Of a stretch of 57,403 nucleotides of DNA, positions 9,286-18,544 are shown piece after piece. The notes below the pieces were generated by a model. That model searched no databases. It saw only the letters and a list, made by a program, of their open reading frames with translations, and was not told where the DNA came from. Every line of letters starts with the position of its first letter. Positions within the stretch are counted from its first letter, which is position 1. The stretch is from assembly GCA_013286045.1 (NCBI GenBank), contig JABDGM010000018.1, positions 1 through 57,403 on the forward strand, given 5' to 3'. Source of the DNA: Planctomycetota bacterium. Its GTDB lineage: Bacteria; Planctomycetota; Planctomycetia; Pirellulales; Lacipirellulaceae. The translations under genes were made by a program, and so were the position numbers.

Positions 9286-12200
9286 TTATTTTGTCGCAGG
9301 GGTTTTGGCAGGATTGCCGGTGGCCGGGGGGGCGTGGTCGGTTTTGGCGGGCGGGCCGAGGATTTCGGTGAGAACCGGTTTCAAGCCGTCGGCCCAAACT
9401 TGATAGCCTTTTTCGGTTGGGTGCAAGCCGTCTTGCAACATGCCTTCGAGGAGCTTGTCGTCGTCCGCAAGATGAGTGCTTACATCTACGAAACGAATGT
9501 GGGCGCCATCGGCGTACTTCGAGATGAGTGCGTTGGTCTCTTTGATCGTGGGCATGAGTTCAGGTTTATCGTTACGCGGAAAGATCGCGGTGAGAACGAT
9601 CGTCGCTTCGGGGGCCTTGATGTGGCAAGTGTCGACGATTGCGCGGATGCGGGACGCGATCTTTTCTGCGGTGCTGTTGTCGGAGGAAGAGGAGCCAAGA
9701 TCATTGGTGCCGGCCAGGACGACGATCGCCTTTGGGTGAACGTCGTCGAGTTCGCCGTTCTTCAGACGCCAAAGGATGTTTTGAGTCGTGTCGCCGCCCC
9801 AGCCGAAGTTGCCGGCGTTCCAGCCGAAGAAGTTTTGCTGCCAGTTCTTTAAGAGGCCGGCGTATTGTTTGTCGGTGCAGCCCCAGCGGCGGGTGATGGA
9901 ATCGCCGACGAAGTAGAGGTCGATGCCGCCGTGCTTCGCCTTTTCCACTAGCTGGCGGTGAGCGGCGCGGGAGTTGGCGTCGGTGCGTTCGATTCCTTGA
10001 GACGCAGAATTGCTCGACTCAGAAGTTGCGAGCGAGGAACCCGCGCGCTTGGCGGGTGATTTGACGTAGTCGTCAATCCACTCGAAGAAGGCGGGCCAAT
10101 TGGGCGTGACGTCGTGGCCGCCGGAGTGTTGTCGCCAAGTGAGTTCTTTGCCGGCCAGTTCGCCGACGGGAGGCATTGGCTCATTTAGATAGTCTTGCGG
10201 CTTGCCGAAGCCGTGCTTGCCGAGCAGTTCGTAAACGGGCGACGCCAGTTCGCCGGCCATGAAGCTGCCTTGGGCGTCGACCCATTTTGGATCTCCGCCT
10301 TCGACGGTGCCGTAGCTGATGAAGCACGGGCGGGGTGCACTTAGGGCTATTAGCTCGTGGGCATCGATGGGCAGATCGGCCGTCGTTTTTGCGCCGCCAT
10401 CGGCTTTGTCGGCGCCGTACTTCAGGAAGTTGCCGGCCATCCAGTAGGACTCTCCACCAGTGAGATTTTCGACGGCTTCGCCGATCATGTGGCGGTAGAG
10501 TTTCGCGCCGCCCTCGCCTGAAGAGGCGATGAGCCCGACGGCAACGCGAGGATCGAATGCTTCCGTAACGAGAGCGGCTTTGCCGTAGCGTGAGACGCCT
10601 TCGATGCCAATTTTGGTGGCGTCGACGTGGGCATCTGGGTTTGCTTCGAAGTAATCGATCAAGCGGCTCGCGCCCCACTGCCAGGCGCGGAGTGCGCCCC
10701 AGTCGTCGGGCTTTCGTGCCGCGCCGTGGTTGGTGAGGCCGATGATGCCGGAGCGCAGGCCGGCGGCGTTATCGGGCTGAATTGTTTCGGTATCGAGCAG
10801 GGCATATCCCCAGCCGTGTTTGATGGCCTCATCCGGCAATGAAATCGTTGCGCCAGGTCGGCCGGCGAGGAGTTGGCCACGGAAGGCGCGTGAAAAGACG
10901 ATCATGAGGGGTACGGAGGCGCTCGAGTCCGCAGGCACCGTGAAAGTTGCGTGAATATCGACGGCGATTTGCGGGTCGTCGTGGTTGTCGACGTGACCGA
11001 CCAGCGTCTTGGTGATCGTCGCTCGATCTGCGGTGGTGCCGTTGGTCGTTGAAGTTACTTCCCAAGTGACGGCTGGAACGTTTTTAGGGATTCGGCCGAA
11101 GATTTCACGTTCGAAGTCGTCGACAATTTCAGCTCGGCGTGCGGGCCATTCGGCGGCGCTTTTGACTTTGTCGCCGGATTTTGTCGTGAGGACTTCTGGC
11201 AGTGAATCTTTGTAGCGGTTCGCGGCCGACTCATCGAATGTGTTCGGATTCTTGGGGTCGGCGCCGGGGCGCAGTGAGGTGATGCCGAGCTCGTGCATCA
11301 TTAGCTGGTGATCGTCCGGGCCAGCGGCGGCGGCAGCTTTGGCCGGTGTTGGCACATGCGGTTTGATCGGCTCGCCTTTGACGAGTGCGGCGAGCCACTC
11401 GGCAGATCGATCGGTGTAGGGGCGCTGTTGTTCGGGCGTCGCCTGATGATTGTGGGGCGAATCGATCATCGGCACGGCTTCTTTCTCACCGGGGATTTGA
11501 TCGAAGGCGGTCCAAATTCCGGCGGGGGCCGAGATCGTGTCGACGAAGCCCATCGCAACCATACTTTTCGCATGGATGTTGCACGCGAAATTGACGGGGT
11601 CGACGTAGAGCGCGGTCTCCATGATTTTGGGATCGCTCGCTGGGAAGAACGGGTAACTTGCCTGTCGACCGTGGAGCGGGGCGTTGGTATCGCAGCCGGC
11701 GGGGACGTTCACGATCAAGTCGGTGATTTTGGGATGGAGGCCGGCGACGCACAGACTCTGTTGGCCGCCCATGCTGGTGCCCATGACGAGGAGCGTTTTG
11801 CCATCCCAATCGGGGCGGTCGACGATGTAATCGAGCGCGCGGTAGTCGCCGAGGTACATGCGGACGAAGTAGTTCTGGTCGCGATCGTTGTTGCCGATGG
11901 ATTCGTAGTGCTTGATCTTGTTGGGGAGGGCGTCGTAGTACGACTGCGGCTGATCGGGGAGTACGTCGTGAGGTTCAATGTTGAGGGCGAGCCAGCCTTG
12001 GGCGGCGAGGTTGGTTACCCAGGCCTTTTGCAGCGGGTAGGGTGGGCTGGCCCATTGGAAAAGGACAACGGCCGGGAGCTTGCCTTCTTTTTTTGGTTTG
12101 GCGAGTTGGCCGTGGATGTGAGAGCCATCGAAGTTATCCATCGTGATGGTGGCGAACTCGATGTTCGGTGCGTCGGCGTCGGCTAGCGTGATGACAGGGT

Positions 12201-12654
12201 TTGCCGGAACCTTTTCGAGAGCTTCGACCTTGGCGGACCAAAACGCGTCGAAGTCCTCGGGGCGAGGCGCGACTGGTTTTAGCTGGTCGGGGGCGACTGC
12301 GGCGCCGGCAACAATGGGCTTCGAGTCGCTGGAGCTTTCGGCAGCGGGTTTAATTTCGACGTAAACCATGGCCGGCTCGGCGAGCTGCAACTCGATGCGC
12401 GCTTTGCCGGACGCGAGATCGAGTTCACCGCTTTTGACTACTTCGGCGTTGTTTTTCTTCGCTGTGTATTTGTAGGAAGTGGTAGGGGCGGTACTGCCTT
12501 CAATTGGCGTTACGGTCCAACCGACGTTATCGCCTGTTTTGTAGATGCCGGAGGCATGATCGGGGACGAGGGTGAGTTGCGGCGCGGCGGCGCAGTGAGC
12601 TGCGCATGCGAAACCGAACGCGAGGCAGCAATGGAAAATGAATTTGGTCTTCAT
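9286..12654 (-). CDS. Three-domain carbohydrate esterase: CE7 acetyl esterase - CE15 glucuronoyl esterase - SGNH esterase
   Basis: A 1122-residue secreted protein with a signal peptide (about 1-24) and a beta-sandwich-like linker domain (about 25-120). (1) CE7/AXE1 alpha/beta hydrolase, about 125-425: nucleophile Ser294 in GTSMGG, likely Asp372 in GFVDTISAPAG and His401/403 in SPHNH. (2) CE15, about 440-865: Ser688 in EGVSRYGKAALVTEAFD, candidate Glu714 in SSGEGG and His847 in SGGHDVTPNWP. (3) SGNH/GDSL esterase, about 900-1100: GDSIT with Ser919, GTND at 982-985, and DGLHP with Asp1075/His1078. A Ser-rich linker (871-890) joins the last two. CE7 and SGNH enzymes commonly remove acetyl groups from xylan, and CE15 cleaves lignin-glucuronoxylan esters. 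The gene is divergent from the first XylR-like regulator across an operator-like palindrome. Domain assignment is strong; in vivo substrates are inferred. Confidence 0.9.
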   Translation of the reverse strand: MKTKFIFHCCLAFGFACAAHCAAAPQLTLVPDHASGIYKTGDNVGWTVTPIEGSTAPTTSYKYTAKKNNAEVVKSGELDLASGKARIELQLAEPAMVYVEIKPAAESSSDSKPIVAGAAVAPDQLKPVAPRPEDFDAFWSAKVEALEKVPANPVITLADADAPNIEFATITMDNFDGSHIHGQLAKPKKEGKLPAVVLFQWASPPYPLQKAWVTNLAAQGWLALNIEPHDVLPDQPQSYYDALPNKIKHYESIGNNDRDQNYFVRMYLGDYRALDYIVDRPDWDGKTLLVMGTSMGGQQSLCVAGLHPKITDLIVNVPAGCDTNAPLHGRQASYPFFPASDPKIMETALYVDPVNFACNIHAKSMVAMGFVDTISAPAGIWTAFDQIPGEKEAVPMIDSPHNHQATPEQQRPYTDRSAEWLAALVKGEPIKPHVPTPAKAAAAAGPDDHQLMMHELGITSLRPGADPKNPNTFDESAANRYKDSLPEVLTTKSGDKVKSAAEWPARRAEIVDDFEREIFGRIPKNVPAVTWEVTSTTNGTTADRATITKTLVGHVDNHDDPQIAVDIHATFTVPADSSASVPLMIVFSRAFRGQLLAGRPGATISLPDEAIKHGWGYALLDTETIQPDNAAGLRSGIIGLTNHGAARKPDDWGALRAWQWGASRLIDYFEANPDAHVDATKIGIEGVSRYGKAALVTEAFDPRVAVGLIASSGEGGAKLYRHMIGEAVENLTGGESYWMAGNFLKYGADKADGGAKTTADLPIDAHELIALSAPRPCFISYGTVEGGDPKWVDAQGSFMAGELASPVYELLGKHGFGKPQDYLNEPMPPVGELAGKELTWRQHSGGHDVTPNWPAFFEWIDDYVKSPAKRAGSSLATSESSNSASQGIERTDANSRAAHRQLVEKAKHGGIDLYFVGDSITRRWGCTDKQYAGLLKNWQQNFFGWNAGNFGWGGDTTQNILWRLKNGELDDVHPKAIVVLAGTNDLGSSSSDNSTAEKIASRIRAIVDTCHIKAPEATIVLTAIFPRNDKPELMPTIKETNALISKYADGAHIRFVDVSTHLADDDKLLEGMLQDGLHPTEKGYQVWADGLKPVLTEILGPPAKTDHAPPATGNPAKTPATK

Positions 12655-12762
12655 AGTTTTGTTTTAGTAGAGAGACGTGCAAAAGTCTTGTCGTGTCCGG
12701 CGAGCGTGGCTCGCCGGCTATTTTCGGGTGTCGCGCGCGGGGAGAGGATGGGCCGGGTCTGA

Positions 12763-12789
12763 TCGCAATAAATTTTTGCTTATTTGCGA
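12763..12789. promoter_or_regulatory. Operator-like palindrome between esterase fusion and regulator 1
   Basis: TCGCAA (12763-12768) and its exact reverse complement TTGCGA (12784-12789) flank an AT-rich centre of 15 bases. The site sits 109 bases upstream of the leftward esterase start and 67 bases upstream of the regulator start, a natural place for shared control. Related sites occur at 14083, 24308, 26693, 27655, 27734, 30327 and 30598. Confidence 0.55.
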
Positions 12790-12855
12790 CATCGCAAGGA
12801 CCTGTCGCTCTCCGTACTCTGTCTAACACGAACGAAGGCAGATGGCGACGAGTCC

Positions 12856-14024
12856 ATGCGCGAAATTCCAAAGGTAGCGTTGTTGGTTGAAACGGCACGC
12901 GGCTTCGGGCGCGATCTGCTCCTGGGCGTCGCACGCTACTCGCGATTGCATGGGCCGTGGAGTTTTCACATTACTCCCGGCGATTTTAAGCAAGCCGTGC
13001 CCAAGATGAAGCAGTGGGGTGGCACGGGGATTATCGCGCGGATTGCGGATGATCGAATAGCGCGGGCTGTGATTGCGGCGGACCTGCCGACGATCGCGCT
13101 GGGTCTGACCGACGAGCAGATGCAAGCGGATAATCCGCTTTCGAAGTTCTCAGAGATTAGCTCAGATCCCAACGAAGTATCGCGATTGGCGGCGGAGCAT
13201 TTGATCGAACGCCGGTTTACGCGCTTCGCCTACGTTGGCAGTTATGATCGTGGTTGGTCTGCGCGGCGTGAAAGAGCATTCAAAGGTTACCTTGAGGAGC
13301 GCGGCTTCGCGCCTCACATCTATCCTCTTCCGATGCGCCCGCAGGATCGAAATTGGGAACGGGAGCAGGCGCTGATGGCGCGGTGGATGGGCAGCCTTCC
13401 GACGCCGATCGGATTGTTCGCTTGCGACGATGATCGTGGCCGCGAAGTGCTCGAAGTCTGCGGTATGGTCGGGTTGAACGTTCCGGAAGACATGGCCGTG
13501 ATCGGCGTCGACAACGACGAAGTGTTCTGCGAACTCTCGGATCCGCCGTTGTCGAGCATTTCGTTGAATGCAGAAACGGCGGGTTACCGGGCGGCAGCGT
13601 TGTTGGACGACATGATGAGCGGGCGCGTGCGGAAACGGCAAAAGATCATTGTCGAAGCAGTGAGGATCGTGACACGACGTTCGACGGATGTGGTGGCTGT
13701 CGAAGATGAGGACATTGCCGCCGCGCTGCAATACATCCGCCGCGAACAGGGGCGAGGGATTTCGGTGGATGATGTGGTGGAAACAGTGGCGGTGTCGCGG
13801 CGGAATCTCGAAAAGCGATTCCGCGAAACGATCGGCCGCAGCATTCTGGATGAGATTCAGCTGGTTCGGTTGACCGGGCGAAGCGGCTGCTTATCGAGAC
13901 GACGTACCCGATTTCGAAGGTTGCGGAACTGGCCGGGTTCGGTTCAGCCGGTTACTTCATTCAGTTTTTTCAAAGGCAAATTGGAAAGACTCCGCGAAAG
14001 TATCGGGTGGACTTAGCGACGTAG
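12856..14024 (+). pseudogene. XylR-like AraC-family regulator, copy 1, frameshifted in the DNA-binding domain
   Basis: An N-terminal LacI-like sugar-binding domain (IPKVALLVETARGFGRDLL..., about 1-270) is followed by an AraC-type DNA-binding domain. The paralogue at 27814 shares most residues. The copies align until ...DEIQLVRL, ending at base 13872; then this frame becomes unrelated (TGRSGCLSRRRTRF...) and stops at 14016. One base missing after 13872 explains this. In the shifted frame the expected RAKRLLIETTYPISKVAELA and GFGSAGYFIQFFQ reappear, ending at a TAG at 14022-14024. The first helix-turn-helix is intact but the second is out of frame, so DNA binding is probably lost or altered unless the base is a sequencing error. 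Start ATG 12856 matches the paralogue. It is divergent from the esterase fusion. Confidence 0.8.
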
Positions 14025-14082
14025 CCGGAGAGGCAAATTAGCGGGAAACGGGCCTCAATTTTCGGCAATTGTGCCAAAATCG

Positions 14083-14110
14083 TCGCAAAACCGGAATTGT
14101 TTTTCGCATC
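14083..14110. promoter_or_regulatory. Possible operator upstream of DUF1559-symporter-xylanase genes
   Basis: TCGCAAAA at 14083-14090 is followed by CCGGAATTG and then TTTTTCGCAT, giving a TCGCAA / T-run / GC-rich layout like the sites at 27655 and 30327. It is less exact than those. It lies about 190 bases before the DUF1559 start at 14299, in an otherwise gene-free stretch (14025-14298). Confidence 0.35.
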
Positions 14111-14298
14111 TGCGTATATCTGCGGTTGAAATCTACTACTAAGATAAACTGGGGCGTCGGCGGCAAAATCTACCACGGGTTGGCGAGATCTTGCTTTGTA
14201 GAGCGGTTTGGCACCGGTGGCAATTGGCGAGGCGGCATCTTCCGCGCGGCTGCGCACGTCACTTCTCAAGCCGTTCACATCGTATCCAGGAAGCACCG

Positions 14299-15405
14299 AT
14301 GAGCGCACGGCTTCGCGTAAATCGAAATTGCAATTCTCGGCGGAGCGGTTTCACGCTGGTCGAGCTTCTGGTTGTGATCGCGATCATAGGGATTTTGGTC
14401 GCGCTGCTGTTGCCTGCGATCCAGGCGGCGCGCGAGTCGGCGCGGCGGCTGCAGTGCCAGAACAATCTGAAGCAGATTGGCATCGCGATCCTGAACTTCC
14501 ATGATGCGAAGAAGGCGTACCCCACGGCGGGCACGAACAGCGACGATTTCTACACGGACCCGAAAATCGGGGCGACCGCCGGCTTTGAGCGATTCGGGTG
14601 GGGCTATCAAATCTTGCCGTACTTAGAAGAAGCGACATTATACGACGCGGGTAAGAACAACAGCGCCATTGTCGATCTTCCGCAACTCACCAATCGTGCA
14701 CTGTGCGAGGTCCCAGTATCCGCCTACAGTTGCCCCTCTCGCGGAGTAAGATTTGGAACAACTCCGGATGGCCTGGTCCCGGCTTTGGGCGACTATGCGG
14801 GGGTCTTATTCGCATATCTATTGGACCAGGGCAAAAACAGTCAGAGCTACACCGATCTCGTTGGAATAAATGAAAAAAAGTATGGATGGCGTGGCATCAT
14901 CACGAAGGGCGGTCACTTCAACGGAGCAACTTACGATCGATGGAGAGAAGTTCGCGCAAAAGACGTGACGGATGGTACCTCGAAGACCGTTGCGATCATG
15001 GAAAAGGCGGTGTGGGTCGGACGTTACAGTCCATCTGATTATTCTGCAGGATATAGCGACCTAGCCGGATGGGTGCACAATGCGCACCAAACAACAATGC
15101 GAAGTGTTTCCGGAGACGGCGGTTTGGCTTTCGGTGGGACGGCGTCGTTTGGAACTCCCGGCCGCGGAGTTGGGGCGCCTGTGCTGCCGGATAATGCAGA
15201 TTTGAGCGGAACAACGCTGCGCTCCACATTACCGGATGGCGTTGATCAGGGATTTGGGTCCGCTCATAGCTCGGGTTTTTACGCGGTATTTGGTGACGGC
15301 TCGGTTCGGTCGATTAGTTACGACGTCGATACGACGATGGGTGGGGTTCTGTTCCGCCTGGGGTGCCGCGACGACGGGCTGAATCTTGATGATGGAACTT
15401 ACTAG
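14299..15405 (+). CDS. DUF1559 pseudopilin-like protein, copy 1
   Basis: A 368-residue protein with a type II secretion/pilin-like leader: basic N-terminus, cleavage/methylation motif RSGFTLVELLVVIAIIGILV, then the conserved AIQAARESARRLQCQNNLKQIGIA. The remaining 300 residues are the DUF1559 domain, ending in FGDGSVRSISYDVD. GGAAG lies a few bases before ATG 14299. DUF1559 proteins are abundant in Planctomycetes and their role is unproven; the leader predicts prepilin-peptidase processing and export. The next gene is a small lipoprotein, the usual partner. This cassette heads a run of same-strand genes ending in a GH10 xylanase. Confidence 0.93.
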   Translation: MSARLRVNRNCNSRRSGFTLVELLVVIAIIGILVALLLPAIQAARESARRLQCQNNLKQIGIAILNFHDAKKAYPTAGTNSDDFYTDPKIGATAGFERFGWGYQILPYLEEATLYDAGKNNSAIVDLPQLTNRALCEVPVSAYSCPSRGVRFGTTPDGLVPALGDYAGVLFAYLLDQGKNSQSYTDLVGINEKKYGWRGIITKGGHFNGATYDRWREVRAKDVTDGTSKTVAIMEKAVWVGRYSPSDYSAGYSDLAGWVHNAHQTTMRSVSGDGGLAFGGTASFGTPGRGVGAPVLPDNADLSGTTLRSTLPDGVDQGFGSAHSSGFYAVFGDGSVRSISYDVDTTMGGVLFRLGCRDDGLNLDDGTY

Positions 15406-15435
15406 TTCGTGAGGAGTGAAACCGCTGCGGAGAGC

Positions 15436-15897
15436 ATGGGAAAACACGTCATTGCATTGTCGATTATCGCGATTGCCGCACTGAATTTCGTGTGTATCGG
15501 CTGCTCGCGAACTGATCCAGCGAGCCGGATCGGCGCGATGAACGACACACGAATCAAGCAACTCGCCAACCTTTATATGGCACACCAAATCCGCAATGGC
15601 TCGAACGGGCCGAAGGATGAAGCAGCGTTCAAAATGTTCGTTAAAAGTGGCATGCCATCTCATCGATTGGAAATGATGAGAGTCGATCCTAGTAAGGTTG
15701 ACGAGCTATTCGTCTCGGAGCGGGACGGCCAGCCGTTCGTAATAAAGTACGGGCAGAGCGGCGGGCCGATGTCGCAGTTAGCGGTCGTGTTCGAAAAAGA
15801 GGGACAGGCGGGAAAGAAACAAGTGGCGTTCACGAACGGTAAAGTCGAAGAGCTTGACGACGCCGGATACCAGCAGTTAGTTCAAGGCAAGAAGTAA
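15436..15897 (+). CDS. Small lipoprotein following DUF1559
   Basis: A 153-residue protein. After MGKHVIALSIIAIAAL comes a lipobox-like CIGC, predicting lipid anchoring. The mature part (SRTDPASRIG...) is hydrophilic and ends in a compact domain with VDELFVSERDGQPFVIKYGQ. I do not know its function. ATG 15436 is preferred over the upstream GTG at 15409 because it places the signal sequence at the N-terminus. Its position right after a DUF1559 gene parallels the lipoprotein at 34131. Confidence 0.75.
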   Translation: MGKHVIALSIIAIAALNFVCIGCSRTDPASRIGAMNDTRIKQLANLYMAHQIRNGSNGPKDEAAFKMFVKSGMPSHRLEMMRVDPSKVDELFVSERDGQPFVIKYGQSGGPMSQLAVVFEKEGQAGKKQVAFTNGKVEELDDAGYQQLVQGKK

Positions 15898-15956
15898 CAA
15901 GTCGCGGAGAACGCGAAGTGATCGTGGATGTTTTTTCAACTGGAACAGGTGCAACT

Positions 15957-16970
15957 ATGAATATGCAAATGAAAATCGGGCTTGCTACCATCGCCGTACT
16001 GATGGCGTTATCAATTGGACCGCCGGGAACCAACGCGGCAGACTACTACTTTGGGAATTTCGATGACCAACCAACTTATTCGCTGGTTAAGAGTTACACC
16101 GATCCAACGCGAAGCGGCTTTTACGATTTCGGCAATTTGCAGACTTCGGCTAACACAAGTACGACGATTGGCGTAACCACCGGTACCCAGAGCCTTGCGT
16201 GGCAGCCATCAACTGTCGGTTACTACAACGGGCTGACCTACAACCTCCAGACCGATCCTAGATCGGCCGCTGATCGAGACGCGACGATTCAAGGGCTGCT
16301 TGCCAATAATCACCTCGCGTTTAATGTTACTTGGGATCGAAATGAATGGGTTTCGCAGCACAACGGCGACATCTCCACTCAAAACTTCTCACAAGTCAAA
16401 TTGGTGTACAACTTCGGTCCAGGGGGCGACCAGAACTTCTCGAATGCACTTTCTCCTGACATCGACACGGGAAATTCCAACTTCAAAGGCGGATGGGACC
16501 CGGTTAATTACACGACCCCAACTCACACACGCCTCGTGGAGTTTGACTACACGCCGATCAAGGCCCAGATTCAGGCTCTTTACACTGCGGGAACCTTAAC
16601 TGGTTCGAACGGTTATTTGGAATTCATCTTGGTGACGAACGCAGGGAATTATAACTTTCCAATCACTTATTACCTCGACAGCTTTCGATTCACAACGCCG
16701 GCGGCGGCCGGAGTGCAGGGTGACTACAACGGCAATGGTGTCGTGGACATGGCAGACTACGTTTTGTGGCGCAACGGCGGCCCGCTGCAAAACGAAGTGA
16801 ATACTCCCGGCACGGTCGATGCGTCGGATTACGACGCATGGCGGGCGCGGTTCGGCAATACTTCGGGCGCGGGCGCAGGGTTGGGAAGTAGTGCGGTGCC
16901 AGAGCCATCGTGCTTTGTGTTGTTGCTCGTCGGCTTGGCGTTGCTTCCGGTTCGCCGATTTAAAGCATAG
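15957..16970 (+). CDS. Secreted protein with dockerin-like repeat and PEP-CTERM anchor
   Basis: A 337-residue protein with a signal peptide (about 1-27, ending GTNAADYYFG). A beta-rich body (about 28-250) has no family I recognise. A dockerin-like calcium module follows (GDYNGNGVVDMADYVLWRNGG, then VDASDYDAWRARFG), and then a PEP-CTERM sorting tail (VPEPSCFVLLLVGLALLPVRR). PEP-CTERM tails are processed by exosortase, which is not encoded here. Genes on the same strand are DUF1559, the lipoprotein, the GPH symporter and the GH10 xylanase, so a role in xylan binding or surface display is plausible but not shown. ATG 15957 is used; an upstream GTG at 15918 is in frame. Confidence 0.82.
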   Translation: MNMQMKIGLATIAVLMALSIGPPGTNAADYYFGNFDDQPTYSLVKSYTDPTRSGFYDFGNLQTSANTSTTIGVTTGTQSLAWQPSTVGYYNGLTYNLQTDPRSAADRDATIQGLLANNHLAFNVTWDRNEWVSQHNGDISTQNFSQVKLVYNFGPGGDQNFSNALSPDIDTGNSNFKGGWDPVNYTTPTHTRLVEFDYTPIKAQIQALYTAGTLTGSNGYLEFILVTNAGNYNFPITYYLDSFRFTTPAAAGVQGDYNGNGVVDMADYVLWRNGGPLQNEVNTPGTVDASDYDAWRARFGNTSGAGAGLGSSAVPEPSCFVLLLVGLALLPVRRFKA

Positions 16971-16997
16971 TCAGTTAAACCATGGATGTGGGGACGG

Positions 16998-18515
16998 ATG
17001 GCTACTGAAAATCAGAAGCTTTCGGTCGTCGAGAAGTGCGGGTACAGCCTCGGCGACGCCGCCGCGAACTTCGTCTTCATGACGATGGTTCTATTTCAGG
17101 CGAACTTCTACACGGATGTGATGGGGATCGCCGTCGGGACGGCCGGGTGGCTGCTGCTTGTGCCGCGCGTGTGGGATGCGTTTTTCGATCCGCTCATGGG
17201 TATCATGGCGGACCGTACGCGTACACGCTGGGGGCGATATCGCCCCTGGATTCTGGCGACTGCTTTGCCCTGGGGCATTGTCATGTTCCTGGCGTACCGC
17301 GCGCCCGACGGCTGGAGCAGTGGGGCGATCATTGCTTATGCGCTGATTTCCAACCTGTTGTTAATGACTCTGTACTCGGCGAACAACATGCCGTACGCGG
17401 CGCTGAGCGGGGTCATGACGGGCAATCCCCATGAACGCACGAGCCTGAATGCCTATCGCTTCGTGGCGGTGAATTTGGCGCAGCTCGTAGTCACCGGGTT
17501 CACACTGCCGCTGGTCGCAAAATTTGCGGCCGAATACGGCGAAGGCCCGCGAGCGCGGGCCGTGGGTTGGGAGATGACGATGGGCCTGTGGGCCATCGTC
17601 TGCGTCGTTTGTTTCCTCATTACTTTCGCAACGACGCGCGAGCGGATCGTGCCGGACGATCGACATCGGCCGAGTGCTGCGCAGTCTTTTGCCGATCTGT
17701 TCGCCAACCGGCCGTGGATGGTGATGTTCGCAATGACACTGGTCCACTTCGCGATCCTCTCGTTTCGTGGCCGGGCATTTTACGACTACTACCACAACTA
17801 TGCCGACCCGCGGGCGATGTTTGAATGGCTATCTAAACTTGGGCTCACTTCCCCGCCGGTGGCGCAGGGCGCTCCGGCGCCGGGTGGCCTGTTGGAATTC
17901 TTGGGTTGGGTCGCGCACGGGGAGCCCTCAAACCTCGCTGGCACGAATGTCGCGGATGTGGCTCAAAGCATTATTGGCGTCCTCGAAAAGATCGTGTTTA
18001 TCGTCATGATTTTGCTGTCGCCGAAGCTGAGCGATCGCTTTGGCAGGAAGGCCGTTGCGGCGTGCGGGTTTGCGGCCATGACGGTTGTGTCAGGTCTGTG
18101 GTACTTCGTCGAGCCACAGCAAATTGGCGCGATGGTCGGCCTGACGGTGCTTGGCGCGATTGCGTACGGGCCAACGATTCCCGTCGTATGGTCGATTTTT
18201 GCCGACGTGGCCGACTTTTCGGAGTGGAAGACGGGGCGGAATGCCACCAGTGTGGTCTTCGCCACAATTTGCTTTGCACTCAAGACTGGGCTGGGATTGG
18301 GATCGTTTCTCGTGCTTCAGCTGCTCGGTTCCTATGGTTATGTCGCCGGACAGGCGCAGTCGGCCGAATCGCTTCACGGCATTCAGCTAGTTGCAAGTGT
18401 TTATCCGACGGCGATGTTCTTCGTTTGCACTGTGCTGCTGATGCTCTACGGCATTAACAAGCAGCTAAACGGTGAGATTGCCAGTGACCTGGCCGAACGC
18501 CGCGGAGCTGTGTGA
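16998..18515 (+). CDS. GPH-family (glycoside-pentoside-hexuronide) sugar:cation symporter
   Basis: A transporter of about 505 residues with 11-12 hydrophobic segments. Family marks: KCGYSLGDAAANFVF at the N-terminus; DAFFDPLMGIMADRTRTRWG followed by RYRPWILATALPWG, the conserved loop between helices 2 and 3; and a GYVAG segment late in the protein. GPH members import xylosides, glucuronides, melibiose and similar sugars with Na+ or H+. It lies 29 bases before the GH10 xylanase, pointing to xylo-oligosaccharide or (aldo)uronic acid uptake. The start may be ATG 16986 or ATG 16998; the second has a GGGG stretch just upstream. Confidence 0.9.
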   Translation: MATENQKLSVVEKCGYSLGDAAANFVFMTMVLFQANFYTDVMGIAVGTAGWLLLVPRVWDAFFDPLMGIMADRTRTRWGRYRPWILATALPWGIVMFLAYRAPDGWSSGAIIAYALISNLLLMTLYSANNMPYAALSGVMTGNPHERTSLNAYRFVAVNLAQLVVTGFTLPLVAKFAAEYGEGPRARAVGWEMTMGLWAIVCVVCFLITFATTRERIVPDDRHRPSAAQSFADLFANRPWMVMFAMTLVHFAILSFRGRAFYDYYHNYADPRAMFEWLSKLGLTSPPVAQGAPAPGGLLEFLGWVAHGEPSNLAGTNVADVAQSIIGVLEKIVFIVMILLSPKLSDRFGRKAVAACGFAAMTVVSGLWYFVEPQQIGAMVGLTVLGAIAYGPTIPVVWSIFADVADFSEWKTGRNATSVVFATICFALKTGLGLGSFLVLQLLGSYGYVAGQAQSAESLHGIQLVASVYPTAMFFVCTVLLMLYGINKQLNGEIASDLAERRGAV

Positions 18516-18544
18516 AGCAGCATAATGAGCACGGAAATATTCGC

